DNA from: Flavobacterium sp. 9 | GTDB lineage: Bacteria; Bacteroidota; Bacteroidia; Flavobacteriales; Flavobacteriaceae | DNA length: 64,000 nt | NCBI RefSeq assembly: GCF_002754195.1 | Contig: NZ_PEEU01000001.1 | Coordinates: 496,001 to 560,000, forward strand | Direction: 5' to 3' | Shown here: piece by piece, positions 1 through 9,258 of the stretch | Position numbering within the stretch: the first letter of the stretch is position 1 | Layout: each line of letters opens with the position of its first letter | Position numbers and translations under genes: made by a program | The notes under the pieces: model-generated | What the model saw: only the letters and a program-made list of their open reading frames with translations | Databases searched by the model: none | What the model was told of the DNA's origin: nothing

Positions 1-1
1 T

Positions 2-2440
2 AGTATTGCAAAAGCCGGAGACGCTTCGACTTGGGATGTGGTTCAAAAATTAAAGGCTGAATTGCCTAAAATTCAAAGTACATTACCGGAAGATGTAAAA
101 TTATCATATGAATTTGACCAGTCAGTTTATGTAATTAACTCGGTAAAAAGTTTGATTACTGAAGGTATTATTGGAGCAGTTTTAACCGGATTAATGGTTT
201 TACTTTTCCTTGGAGACAGACGTGCGGCTTTGATCGTAATCTTGACTATTCCAATCTCGATTATCTCCGGAGTTTTATTCCTGAAATTATTCGGACAAAC
301 AATCAACTTAATGTCTTTAAGCGGATTGGCACTTGCAATTGGTATTTTGGTGGATGAAAGTACGGTAACGATCGAAAATATTCACCAGCATCTCGATATG
401 GGAAAACCCAAGGCGCTCGCTATTTGGGATGCGTGTCAGGAAATTGCATTGCCTAAATTATTGATCTTACTTTGTATTTTGGCGGTTTTTGCACCGGCAT
501 TTACAATGGTCGGAATTCCGGGAGCTTTGTTCTTGCCTTTGGCTTTAGCGATTGGATTCTCGATGGTTATTTCGTTTTTACTTTCTCAGACTTTTGTGCC
601 TGTAATGGCAAACTGGTTGATGAAAGGTCATGAAAAACATGCACATGGTCCGGAAATTACTGATGATGAGGCTGAATTTAATGATTGCGGATTAACTCCG
701 GAATCTGAAAAAGATCTGATCACTCAGAAAAAAGCTTACGTAGAAAGAGATGATACTAATAACAACGGAAAAATTGGTGCTTTCGAGCGTTTCAGAATCC
801 GTTTTATGAGAACTCTGGATCGATTATTCCCTTATAAAAAAATAACTGCTTTAGTTTACCTTATCGGAATTACAGTTCTTGCTGTTGTCTTTATTAATTT
901 CATTGGAAAAGATGTATTCCCAAAAGTAAACTCAAGTCAGTTTCAGCTGAGAATGCGTGCTCCGGACGGAACTCGTTTAGAACGTACCGAAGAAAAAGCA
1001 ATCATTGTTTTGAAAGAATTGCAAAAAATGGTTGGAAAAGAACATATCGGAATCTCATCTGTTTATGTTGGACAACACCCGTCGTTATTCTCTATTAACC
1101 CGATTTATTTGTTCATGGCAGGTTCGCATGAAGCAGTATTTCAGGTGAGTTTAAAAGAATATCATACGGATATGGACGACTTTAAAGACGACTTTAGAGC
1201 CCGAATCAAAAAAGTACTTCCGGATGTAAAACTTTCTTTTGAGCCAATCGAATTGACTGATAAAGTTTTGAGCCAGGGATCTCCTACTCCAATCGAAGTT
1301 CGTATTGCCGGAAAAGACAAAAAACGAAATGAATTGTATGCGACTCAAATTGTAGAAAAATTAAAGAAAATCTCTTATTTCAGAGACGTACAAATTGGTC
1401 AGCCAATTCATTATCCTGCGATGAATATTGATATCGACAGAACTCGTGCAGCTGAACTAGGCGTTGACATGAACGACATATCACGATCATTAGTTGCGTC
1501 GACTTCGTCTTCAAGATATACCGAGAAAAACACTTGGGTTGACGAAAGAGCCGGATTATCATACAACGTTCAGGTACAAGTGCCTTTGAACAAAATGAAA
1601 AGCAAAACTGATATTGGAGAAATTCCGGTATTAAAAAATTCGCTTCGTCCTGTTTTAAGTGACGTTGCAAAAATTACACCCGGATTTGTAAGTGGTGAAA
1701 ATGACAATTTAGGGGCGATGCCATACATAACAGTTACAGCCAACATTAGCCAGACCGATTTAGGAACGGCAGTAAAAGATGTGGATGCAACAATCAATTC
1801 ATTAGGTGAATTACCCAGAGGGTTATTCATCACTCCAATTGGAATGAGTAAAGTATTGGTAGAAACATTAAGTAGTTTGCAAGTTGGATTATTGGTTGCC
1901 ATATTTGTAATCTTCTTAATGTTAGCCGCTAATTTCCAATCGTTCAAGGTTTCGTTGGTGATTTTAACAACGGTTCCTGCGGTAGTTTTAGGAGCTTTAT
2001 TAATGCTTACAATTACCGGTTCAACGCTTAACTTACAATCGTATATGGGAATCATCATGTCTGTTGGGGTTTCGATTGCAAATGCCGTTTTATTGGTTAC
2101 AAATGCAGAACAGCTTCGAAAACGAAACGGAAACGCACTAGAATCTGCACGTGAAGCTGCAGCGTTACGTCTTCGTCCAATTATCATGACATCTGTTGCG
2201 ATGATTGCGGGAATGTTGCCAATGGCGATTGGTCATGGCGAAGGTGGCGATCAGGTTTCTCCATTAGGAAGAGCCGTAATTGGTGGATTATTATTTTCGA
2301 CTTTTGCCGTATTGCTAATCCTGCCACTTATCTTTGCGTGGGCACAAGAAAAAACAACAACACAATCTGTTTCTTTAGATCCTGAAGACGAAGAAAGCAT
2401 ACATTATATATCATCATTAAATCCGAAAAATGAAAAGTAA
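2..2440 (+). CDS. RND efflux permease, AcrB-like, 5' end outside window
   Basis: Inner-membrane proton-driven efflux pump, C-terminal 812 residues. The reading frame is open to base 2, so the gene starts upstream of the window. Visible parts are a TM block with the RND TM4 motif GILVDEST (Asp near residue 118 of this fragment; AcrB has two Asp here), a porter/docking region, and a second TM block ending with the LRPIIMTSVAMIAGMLPMA stretch typical of the family. A charged His-rich cytoplasmic insert (GHEKHAHGPE and on, about residues 215-260) precedes the second half. The stop overlaps the start of the adaptor gene by 11 bases. The permease-then-adaptor order is the reverse of the common one. 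Substrate cannot be told from sequence. Confidence 0.95.
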   Translation, partial: SIAKAGDASTWDVVQKLKAELPKIQSTLPEDVKLSYEFDQSVYVINSVKSLITEGIIGAVLTGLMVLLFLGDRRAALIVILTIPISIISGVLFLKLFGQTINLMSLSGLALAIGILVDESTVTIENIHQHLDMGKPKALAIWDACQEIALPKLLILLCILAVFAPAFTMVGIPGALFLPLALAIGFSMVISFLLSQTFVPVMANWLMKGHEKHAHGPEITDDEAEFNDCGLTPESEKDLITQKKAYVERDDTNNNGKIGAFERFRIRFMRTLDRLFPYKKITALVYLIGITVLAVVFINFIGKDVFPKVNSSQFQLRMRAPDGTRLERTEEKAIIVLKELQKMVGKEHIGISSVYVGQHPSLFSINPIYLFMAGSHEAVFQVSLKEYHTDMDDFKDDFRARIKKVLPDVKLSFEPIELTDKVLSQGSPTPIEVRIAGKDKKRNELYATQIVEKLKKISYFRDVQIGQPIHYPAMNIDIDRTRAAELGVDMNDISRSLVASTSSSRYTEKNTWVDERAGLSYNVQVQVPLNKMKSKTDIGEIPVLKNSLRPVLSDVAKITPGFVSGENDNLGAMPYITVTANISQTDLGTAVKDVDATINSLGELPRGLFITPIGMSKVLVETLSSLQVGLLVAIFVIFLMLAANFQSFKVSLVILTTVPAVVLGALLMLTITGSTLNLQSYMGIIMSVGVSIANAVLLVTNAEQLRKRNGNALESAREAAALRLRPIIMTSVAMIAGMLPMAIGHGEGGDQVSPLGRAVIGGLLFSTFAVLLILPLIFAWAQEKTTTQSVSLDPEDEESIHYISSLNPKNEK

Positions 2441-3521
2441 TAACATTATACAATCGACCGCATTATTTTTTGTAGCCGTATTTTTTCTAACTAGCTGTAA
2501 TTCTAAGAAAGAAGAAACTCCGACCGCAGAACTGGAACCAAAAACTGAAACGTTTCTTTTAACAAAAGAAAAACTAACTACAGAATTGCGTTTACCAGCC
2601 GAATTAACTGGTTTTCAACAAGTAGATTTGTATGCTAAAGTAAGCAGTTTTGTAAAATTGCTAAAAGTAGATATTGGTACCAAAGTAAAAAAAGGACAAC
2701 TTTTGATTGTTCTTGAAGCACCGGAAATCAGCTCACAATTGGCTGCAGCCGAATCAAGATTGAAATCAATGGAAGCTATTTATGCTACAAGCAAAAGCAC
2801 TTACAACCGTTTGTACGAAACAAGCAAAGTTGAAGGAACGATTTCTAAAAATGATTTAGAAATGGCAAACGGAAAGAAAAACTCTGATTACGCACAATAT
2901 CAAGCCGCAGTTGCAGCTCACAAAGAAGTGTCGATTATAAGAGGTTATCTTGAAATTCGTGCTCCTTTTGACGGAGTTGTAGCGGCAAGAAACGTGAATT
3001 TAGGAACATTTGTTGGTCCGGCAGGAAAAGGTTCAGATTTGCCTTTATTGACAATTCAGCAGCAAGATAAATTGCGTTTGGCGGTTTCTGTTCCGGAATT
3101 GTATACAGGATATTTGCATGAAGGCGACGAAATGAGCTTTAATGTAAAATCATTACCTGAAAATTTTAAAGCTAAAATTACCAGAATGTCTGGAGCATTA
3201 GATTTAAAGTTACGTTCTGAGCGTGTAGAAATGGATGTTATTAATACCAAAAAAGATCTTTTACCAGGAATGGTTGCCGAAGTTCTATTGCCGCTTAACG
3301 CGAAAGACAGCACATTTGTAATTCCGAAATCAGGATTGGTAAGTTCTGCCGAAGGTTTATACGTAATAAAAGTTGTAAACCACAAAGCAACTCGTGTTGA
3401 TGTGAAAAAAGGAAGAGAAATCGAAGATAAAATTGAAATATTCGGAGATTTAAACCCGAAAGATAAACTGGTAAAAATTGCCAGCGAAGAAACTAAAGAA
3501 GGCGATATCATAAACGAATAA
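2430..3521 (+). CDS. RND efflux periplasmic adaptor (membrane fusion) lipoprotein
   Basis: A 363-residue adaptor bridging the inner-membrane permease and an outer-membrane channel. It has a lipoprotein signal peptide with lipobox LTSC (Cys 23), a barrel-sandwich half motif around VDIGTKVKKGQLLIVLEAPE, a helical hairpin (about residues 100-165), the second lipoyl half (IRAPFDGVVAARNVNLGTFV) and a beta-barrel plus membrane-proximal domain. Length is normal for the HlyD/AcrA family. It overlaps the end of the upstream permease gene, so the two are translationally coupled. No outer-membrane channel gene follows: a strong terminator comes next, so the channel is either upstream of the window or shared. 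Confidence 0.93.
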   Translation: MKSNNIIQSTALFFVAVFFLTSCNSKKEETPTAELEPKTETFLLTKEKLTTELRLPAELTGFQQVDLYAKVSSFVKLLKVDIGTKVKKGQLLIVLEAPEISSQLAAAESRLKSMEAIYATSKSTYNRLYETSKVEGTISKNDLEMANGKKNSDYAQYQAAVAAHKEVSIIRGYLEIRAPFDGVVAARNVNLGTFVGPAGKGSDLPLLTIQQQDKLRLAVSVPELYTGYLHEGDEMSFNVKSLPENFKAKITRMSGALDLKLRSERVEMDVINTKKDLLPGMVAEVLLPLNAKDSTFVIPKSGLVSSAEGLYVIKVVNHKATRVDVKKGREIEDKIEIFGDLNPKDKLVKIASEETKEGDIINE

Positions 3522-3619
3522 CCTGCGTTTAGTCTTCAATTTAGTGATTACCTAAACTGTACGCTTAATGCGGCATTTTAAAATCTGATTTTAGAATGTA
3601 AATTAAATTTACCTTAAAG

Positions 3620-3651
3620 GACGATACTTAATATAGTATCGTCTTTTTTTT
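3620..3651 (+). terminator. Rho-independent terminator after efflux operon
   Basis: Perfect 9-bp stem GACGATACT / AGTATCGTC (3620-3628 and 3635-3643) with a 6-base loop, followed by eight T. It closes the permease-adaptor operon. Confidence 0.9.
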
Positions 3652-3957
3652 GTGCCTTAAGGTTTTCTTATTTTAATTTCAAGTATTGCGATTAGCGTTA
3701 CTGCAATGTATTACGTTACAAACATCTATGAGAATTAATAATAAACAACCTTTTTTTCAAAAATATATGAGTCTGGCTAACAACCATTTTATTGTATTAT
3801 TTTTTATTAAAAAACTTCATTAATTTTTAATAAATAACCTTTCAGTCAACAAAATCCTATTATATTTACCAAATATTTAACATTTTTTATATTCAGAAAA
3901 GTTTTACCTAAATTGATTTAAAAGTAACCTCAAAAAATTCCAAAACAAATTATTAAA
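3652..3957. other. Gene-free AT-rich leader of the repeat-protein gene
   Basis: This stretch of about 306 bases has no convincing ORF, repeat or RNA gene. It must contain the promoter of the gene at 3958. The nearest match to the flavobacterial -7 box is a TATATTTA at about 3860, which is weak. Confidence 0.4.
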
Positions 3958-6195
3958 ATGAAAAAAATAATTACTTTAATAATATTATTTACCAACACAT
4001 TTATTTTTGCTCAAGCCCCATTCCCTCATATTTCGACCTCTACTTTTAATGCCGAAAGAGTTGCTAGTTTTGGAGTAATCGATGCACCAAGTGATTTTTT
4101 AGAAATAACAAATTCAACTGTTAATGATAATTCATTTATTCCATCAATTTGGGCGCATCAACAAAGTGATGACAGATATGTTTTAAGACTTTTTGCGACT
4201 ACTACTTCTGCCAGAGATAATGGAAGTATTCCTATAATGATTTTCAGAACAGAAATTAGAAATGATTTAGTTACCAATGCTCCTACCGGATATTCTTTTC
4301 CCTGGGGTACAACATCAAGCACTATAGCAACCAGACCTGTATTTGCCTGGGAAAATGGTACTACACAATTAATGAGAATTCTGGCAAATGGTTACGTAGG
4401 AATTGGAACAATTAATCCAACTGCATTACTTCACACAAATGGAACCGTTCGTTTTGAAAATTTACCTACTACTACAACAAACACATATGTATTAACCACC
4501 GATGTAAATGGAAATGTAAGCAAACAGTTGTCTTCCTCTTTTGGAAGCAGTCTTACTAACAGTTGTAATACCACGAATTTTGTATTAAAGAAAGGAATAT
4601 CTGGTTTAACTTGTTCACAAATTTTCGATAATGGCACTAATGTAGGTATCGGAACAATTAATCCTACTGCTTTATTTCAGACCAATGGTACTCTTAAATT
4701 TGAAAATTTAGCAGATGCAACAAATCCTTTTAAACTTCTTGGAACTGACAATTTAGGTAATGTATTCGAATATAGTCCGGCAGCGTTAATAAGTCCTAGT
4801 ACGGGAGACTACGATTGGCTAAAACCAGACGGAACTTTTCCTACTGCGATTACTGATAATATTTACACAAGAGGAAATGTTGGTATTAATGTCATTAATC
4901 CTACTGCAACTCTTAATACAAACGGAACGCTGAAATTCGAGAATTTAGCAGATGCAACAAATCCTTTTAAAATTCTTGGAACTGATAACACAGGAAATGT
5001 TTTCGAATATAGTCCGGCAGCATTAATAGGTCCTAGTACGGGAGACTATGATTGGTTAAAACCAGACGGAACTTTTCCTATTGCGATTACTGATAATATT
5101 TACACAAGAGGAAATGTTGGTATTAATGTCGTTAATCCTACTGCAAATTTTAATACAAACGGAACGCTGAAATTCGAGAATCTGGCAGATGCTGCAAATC
5201 CTTTTAAAATTCTTGGAACTGATAATACAGGAAATGTTTTCGAATATAGTCCAGCAGCATTAATAGGTTCAGGTGCAGGAGACTTTGATTGGTTAAAGCC
5301 AGACGGAACTTTTCCTACTTCGATCACTGATAATATTTATACTCAAGGAAATGTTGGTATTAATGTAGTTAATCCTACTGCAAATCTTAATACAAACGGA
5401 ACTTTGAAATTTGAAAATCTGGCAGATGCAACAACTCCTTTTAAGCTTCTTGGAACTGACAATGCAGGAAATGTTTTTGAATACAATCCCGCTACACTTA
5501 CAGGTCCAAGCACGGGAGATTTTGATTGGCTAAAGCCAGACGGAACTTTTCCTACTTCGATTACTGATAACATTTATACCAAAGGAAATGTGGGTATAAA
5601 TGTGGTTAATCCTACTGCAAATTTTAATACAAACGGAACTGTAAAATTAGAAAATTTAGCAGACGCAACTAGTCCATTTAAGATTCTTGGAACTGACAAT
5701 GCAGGAAATGTTTTTGAATACAATCCGGCTGAGCTTACTGGCTCAGGTTCAGCAGTACATGACTACGACTGGCTTAGACCTGATGGAAGTTTTGCAACTT
5801 CTATCAATGATAACATTTATACTAATGGAAAAGTAGGGATCAATACAAGCGTTTTTCCTACTGAAGTTGGAAGCGTTGACGTAAGCTCTTATAGTTTATA
5901 TGCTAAAGGAGGGATTTTAACAGAAGAAGTTCGAATTGCATTAGACTCTGAATGGGCGGATTTTGTATTTGATAAAAACTATAAACTAGAACCTTTAGAA
6001 AATGTTGAAAAATTCATAAACGAAAACAAACATTTAAAAGATGTTCCAAGTGCTAAAGAAGTAGAAAAGAATGGTATTGAATTGGGTGAAATGAATAAAA
6101 TTTTACTTCTTAAAATCGAAGAATTAACTTTGCATTTGATTGAAATGAATAAAAAAATAGATGCTCAAAATGCTATAATTGAAAAATTGAAATAG
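3958..6195 (+). CDS. Secreted repeat protein with S74/fibre-like C-terminal segment
   Basis: A 745-residue protein with an N-terminal signal peptide (hydrophobic residues 4-17, FAQ cleavage region). The middle carries five consecutive repeats of 79 residues (last about 81), each with NPTA, NTNGT.KFENLADA, LGTDN.GNVFEY, DYDWLKPDGTFP and DNIYT.GNVGIN elements; a weaker related copy precedes them. The C-terminus (WADFVFD, then FINENKHLKDVPSAKEV and a helical LKIEELTLHLIEMNKK segment) is the tail common to Bacteroidota fibre-like proteins related to peptidase S74 or phage tail-fibre chaperone ends. I see no T9SS type A or B sorting domain. The next gene starts 2 bases after the stop and does carry a type-B domain, so the two are probably one operon. 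Function is likely a cell-surface or extracellular fibre; this is inference. Confidence 0.8.
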   Translation: MKKIITLIILFTNTFIFAQAPFPHISTSTFNAERVASFGVIDAPSDFLEITNSTVNDNSFIPSIWAHQQSDDRYVLRLFATTTSARDNGSIPIMIFRTEIRNDLVTNAPTGYSFPWGTTSSTIATRPVFAWENGTTQLMRILANGYVGIGTINPTALLHTNGTVRFENLPTTTTNTYVLTTDVNGNVSKQLSSSFGSSLTNSCNTTNFVLKKGISGLTCSQIFDNGTNVGIGTINPTALFQTNGTLKFENLADATNPFKLLGTDNLGNVFEYSPAALISPSTGDYDWLKPDGTFPTAITDNIYTRGNVGINVINPTATLNTNGTLKFENLADATNPFKILGTDNTGNVFEYSPAALIGPSTGDYDWLKPDGTFPIAITDNIYTRGNVGINVVNPTANFNTNGTLKFENLADAANPFKILGTDNTGNVFEYSPAALIGSGAGDFDWLKPDGTFPTSITDNIYTQGNVGINVVNPTANLNTNGTLKFENLADATTPFKLLGTDNAGNVFEYNPATLTGPSTGDFDWLKPDGTFPTSITDNIYTKGNVGINVVNPTANFNTNGTVKLENLADATSPFKILGTDNAGNVFEYNPAELTGSGSAVHDYDWLRPDGSFATSINDNIYTNGKVGINTSVFPTEVGSVDVSSYSLYAKGGILTEEVRIALDSEWADFVFDKNYKLEPLENVEKFINENKHLKDVPSAKEVEKNGIELGEMNKILLLKIEELTLHLIEMNKKIDAQNAIIEKLK
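4660..5850 (+). repeat. Five tandem 237-bp units inside coding sequence
   Basis: Unit starts at 4660, 4897, 5134, 5371 and 5608 are exactly 237 bases apart, always at the AAT of an Asn-Pro-Thr-Ala codon run. Units 2-5 are very similar at the DNA level. The last unit has a short insertion (GSGSAVHDYDW) and more divergence. Being a multiple of three, copy number changes would keep the frame. Confidence 0.95.
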
Positions 6196-6197
6196 AA

Positions 6198-6758
6198 ATG
6201 AGAGATACTCTTTTAATCCTTATTTTATTCGTTTTCAATTTTGCGTCGGCCCAAAAGACCAATTCAGATTGTACAGATAATTTTGTATTATCAAATACCG
6301 AAAGCAATAAAATCTACACTTACAACGCTCAAAATTCAATTACAACGCAAGACAATTATTCGATTAGCGCTTCAAGCGATATAAAAATGAAGGCCGGAAA
6401 TGTAATTGTATTAAAGCCTGGTACCTATTTAAAAAAAGGACCTTTGTATTTAGCAAAAATAGAAGCTTGTACAATTTGTGAACAGACTTTTTCTTTTCCA
6501 AATTTCTTTACTCCAAACGGCGATGGTTTTAATGACTCTTGGAAAGTAGATTGGTTTGACTCGACTAGTTTTTCTGCAGTATCTATTTTTGATCGATACG
6601 GGAAATTAATTAAAGTATTACAAAATGTAAATGATTCCTGGGACGGAACAAGTAATTCAAATGATATTTCTTCTTCAGATTATTGGTTTAGACTCAAATA
6701 TGTAGATTGTAACGGAAATTCGAAAGAATATAAATCCCATTTTTCATTGAAAAGATAG
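6198..6758 (+). CDS. Small T9SS type-B sorting-domain (CHU_C-like) protein
   Basis: A 186-residue secreted protein with a signal peptide (FNFASAQ). The C-terminal half has FPNFFTPNGDGFNDSWKVDW, then VSIFDRYGKLIKVL, W(D)GTSNSND and DYWFRLKY, which is the gliding-motility or CHU_C-type C-terminal domain used as a type-B sorting signal by the type IX secretion system. The N-terminal 90 residues are a short beta-rich segment containing IKMKAGNVIVLKPGTYL, resembling the 3-coordinate or DUF-type linkers often found before such domains. It begins 2 bases after the repeat protein and likely forms a two-gene operon with it. Exact role unknown. Confidence 0.85.
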   Translation: MRDTLLILILFVFNFASAQKTNSDCTDNFVLSNTESNKIYTYNAQNSITTQDNYSISASSDIKMKAGNVIVLKPGTYLKKGPLYLAKIEACTICEQTFSFPNFFTPNGDGFNDSWKVDWFDSTSFSAVSIFDRYGKLIKVLQNVNDSWDGTSNSNDISSSDYWFRLKYVDCNGNSKEYKSHFSLKR

Positions 6759-6843
6759 TTTATACAAACCAAATATTTCTCACAGAAAACCTGAAAAAAA
6801 ATATTTTTAATTAAACGATAATTAAGTAAATTTGTCCACTAAT

Positions 6844-6875
6844 AAAGCTCTGATTTTTGACAAATCAGAGCTTTT
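6844..6875 (+). terminator. Strong hairpin with T-run between operons
   Basis: Perfect 13-bp stem AAAGCTCTGATTT / AAATCAGAGCTTT (6844-6856 and 6862-6874) with loop TTGAC and a short T-run. It most simply terminates the 3958-6758 operon. A TAAATTTG box at 6827-6834, just upstream, resembles a -7 element; if active, this hairpin would lie in the leader of the gene at 6891. Confidence 0.8.
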
Positions 6876-6890
6876 AATTTAAAAAATAAC

Positions 6891-7886
6891 ATGGGAATTA
6901 TAAAAGATAGTCTATATAAAATTTCAAATAAAAACGCATTAGGTTTTTTTAAAAAACAGTCAGTTTTTCCGTACTATCATATTATCAGAGACAATAAAGT
7001 TGCTCATATTGAAAATTTATATCAATATAAAAACGTAGCTCAGTTTAAAAATGATTTAGATGTATTGTCTAAAAATTTTAGCCCAATAACTATAAATGAC
7101 TTAATTGAGAAAAAGCCACATACTAATTCGTTTTTAATTTCATTTGATGATGGTCTGGAAGAAATCTACAGTGTTGTTTTTCCAATTTTAAAAGAAAGAA
7201 ATTTAAAAGCTGTTTTTTTTATAAATCCTGTTTTTGTTGATAATAATGAAGGTTTATACAAACATTACATCAGCATAATTATAAGTGATCTAAAAAAGGC
7301 AAATTACCCTAAGGAACATTTAGATAAAATTTCTTCTATTCTTGATTTTAGTTACATTTCAAACGAAGATTTTATAAATAAATTCAAAAGCATCAAATTT
7401 TCTCAAAGAAGTAAAATTACTGATGTCTTAAACCTTTTAAATATTGATATTCAAAAATATTTAGAAACTCATAAACCTTATATTTCAAAAGAGCAAATTA
7501 AAGAAATGGTTGATAATGGCTTTTATTTTGGAGGTCACACAATGTCTCATCCCCCATTAGAACAACTTACTTTTGAAGAACAAAAAAAGGAAATTATAGA
7601 TTCAATCGATTGGATTAAAAATAACTTTGACATCAAATATTCTTTGTTCGCATTTCCTTTTTCGGATAAAAAAATATCAAAAAAATTATTAAATGACTTG
7701 TTTCAATATGATGAGAATATCTTGTTATTTGGAAATTCAGGTTTAAAGAAAGATTTTGATAATAGAATAATTCAACGCTTTTCACTTGAAAATCCAAATA
7801 AAGAAGTTAAGAAGCTTATTGTAACTGAAAATCTATATAAAAATTTTAATAAAATTATTGGCAAATACAAAATCAGTAGAATATGA
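6891..7886 (+). CDS. Polysaccharide deacetylase (NodB-like)
   Basis: A 331-residue cytoplasmic-looking protein without a signal peptide. The NodB fold metal motifs are visible: SFDDG at residues 84-88 (Asp 86 and 87) and HTMSHP with His 216 and His 220, followed by a LFAFPFS segment in place of the usual fhYPyG/FRPPyG motif. This is carbohydrate esterase family 4-like chemistry, removing N- or O-acetyl groups from a sugar. The insert between the two motifs (about 110 residues, helical) is longer than in minimal family members and is typical of capsule or O-antigen locus versions. The stop overlaps the next start by 4 bases (ATGA), which couples it to the acetyltransferase. Confidence 0.85.
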   Translation: MGIIKDSLYKISNKNALGFFKKQSVFPYYHIIRDNKVAHIENLYQYKNVAQFKNDLDVLSKNFSPITINDLIEKKPHTNSFLISFDDGLEEIYSVVFPILKERNLKAVFFINPVFVDNNEGLYKHYISIIISDLKKANYPKEHLDKISSILDFSYISNEDFINKFKSIKFSQRSKITDVLNLLNIDIQKYLETHKPYISKEQIKEMVDNGFYFGGHTMSHPPLEQLTFEEQKKEIIDSIDWIKNNFDIKYSLFAFPFSDKKISKKLLNDLFQYDENILLFGNSGLKKDFDNRIIQRFSLENPNKEVKKLIVTENLYKNFNKIIGKYKISRI

Positions 7887-8998
7887 TTGAGATAAAACAA
7901 ATTTCTAAAAAAAATGTTCCTTTGTTGTTTGAAGATAAATCATTTTGGAATCATGATTTTTTATCAATAAGCAAACACAGACTACTATCTCATTATAGAA
8001 ATCCAAATAGCAAGGATGATGATATTGTTTTAATCCTAGCGTATCTAGACAATGAAATTGTAGGTTATATGGGTGTTTTTATTGATCAGATAATCTTAGA
8101 TAATGTTGAAACCAAAATTGGATGGCTTACGACTTGGTGGGTGCATCCAAAAAAGACATTTAGACTAGGAGTTGGCCGACAAATATTAGATACAGCATAT
8201 CAAATTAATAATGGCAGGGTTGGAATTTCTCAATTTACCAAAAGTGCCAAAAGAGTATATGACAAAACCGGTTATTTTAATACTTTAAAAGAAAACCATG
8301 GTGTAAAAGCTGTTTTAAGAAGTAACTTGATTTTTGTGATTCCAAAATTATATCCAAAATTAAGTTCTCTTAGCCCATTATTAAATTTTACAGATAGTTT
8401 TTTAAATCTGTTTATAGATCTAAAACTAGATTTACAGCAAAAATCTCTATCTCGAAAATTAAAAAATATACAGCTAGAATATTTAAACAAACCTGATACT
8501 GAAGTTTTAGAGTTAATCGAAAGATATGGCAAAAATGATATTGCACATAAAAAAGAAGATTACTTTGAATGGCTAAAAGCATATTATTGGGTTCAGGAAG
8601 CTCCTCTTTTAGAATTTACAAATAAAGACAAATACGAGTTTTCTATTTACGATCATCAATTTAATATTTATTACATAAAAGTTATAAAAGATTCCGAGTG
8701 TATCGGTTTCTTAGTTCTGCAAAGAAGAAATAATGTTTGTAAATTATTATTTGCTTATTACGACCATACAATCCATGCAAATATAATGGCCGATATTATC
8801 AAATTACAATGCGTAAGACAAAATATCCGTGAAATAATTTGTTATGATGAAGCTATATGTGATAATTTCAAAAAGTCAAATTTGTTTATTTACAAAACAA
8901 AAAAACTAAAGCAATCCATAATATCAAAAGCATTCGAAAAAACGGATTTTAGCGATGTAAAAATGAATTTTGGAGATGGAGATTGTTGCTTCGCATAA
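7883..8998 (+). CDS. GNAT-like acyltransferase coupled to the deacetylase
   Basis: A 371-residue protein. Residues 45-140 look like a GNAT core (DNEIVGYMGVFIDQ, GWLTTWWVHPKKTFRLGVGRQIL with the acetyl-CoA loop region, then AKRVYDKTGYF). A second half (from about 190) may hold a further GNAT-like fold (YIKVIKDSECIGFLVLQRR), as in two-lobed Fem or LPS N-acyl transferases. It starts inside the stop of the deacetylase gene (ATGA). A deacetylase plus an acyltransferase suggests replacement of an acetyl group on an amino sugar by another acyl group, for example on a surface glycan; this is inference from gene pairing. Confidence 0.7.
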   Translation: MIEIKQISKKNVPLLFEDKSFWNHDFLSISKHRLLSHYRNPNSKDDDIVLILAYLDNEIVGYMGVFIDQIILDNVETKIGWLTTWWVHPKKTFRLGVGRQILDTAYQINNGRVGISQFTKSAKRVYDKTGYFNTLKENHGVKAVLRSNLIFVIPKLYPKLSSLSPLLNFTDSFLNLFIDLKLDLQQKSLSRKLKNIQLEYLNKPDTEVLELIERYGKNDIAHKKEDYFEWLKAYYWVQEAPLLEFTNKDKYEFSIYDHQFNIYYIKVIKDSECIGFLVLQRRNNVCKLLFAYYDHTIHANIMADIIKLQCVRQNIREIICYDEAICDNFKKSNLFIYKTKKLKQSIISKAFEKTDFSDVKMNFGDGDCCFA

Positions 8999-9027
8999 TT
9001 GACGAAGATTTTTTTTCAAACATAAAT

Positions 9028-9069
9028 AAAAAGCTTTTTTTATCATGTATGTGATGAAAAAAGCTTTTT
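9028..9069. terminator. Hairpin terminator after acyltransferase gene
   Basis: Arms AAAAAGCTTTTTT.ATCA (from 9028) and TGAT.AAAAAAGCTTTTT (to 9069) around TGTATG give a long stem ending in T-rich sequence. Confidence 0.8.
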
Positions 9070-9100
9070 ATTTTATATCCTTTCAAAGTTTTTATTTTTT

Positions 9101-9198
9101 GTCATTTCGACGAAGGAGAAATCCCCACTAGAAGCTCGACAAAGATTGGATTCTCGTTGCAGAGTTACTTGCGGAGATTTCTCGTTCCTCGAAATGAC
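9101..9198. repeat. REP/MITE-like palindrome, 98 bp
   Basis: Begins GTCATTTCGA and ends with its complement TCGAAATGAC; further inward GGAGAAATC pairs with GAGATTTCTC. The interior AGAAGCTCGACAA ... AGAGTTACTTG is shared with the palindrome at 52147-52248, so both belong to one family. No ORF is present. Confidence 0.85.
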
Positions 9199-9258
9199 AG
9201 ACTTTGCGGTTATATTCTTTTTAAACTTTTACTTAAATAAAAATTCCTAGAATTTTTA

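Noticed and set aside
4660..5850. Regular repeats considered as a CRISPR-like array
   Set aside because: Units are 237 bases, fully coding, contiguous without spacers, and lie inside one reading frame.
9101..9198. Palindrome considered as a transcription terminator
   Set aside because: There is no T-run at the end, the interior is long, and the sequence family recurs elsewhere; a true terminator lies just before it at 9028.
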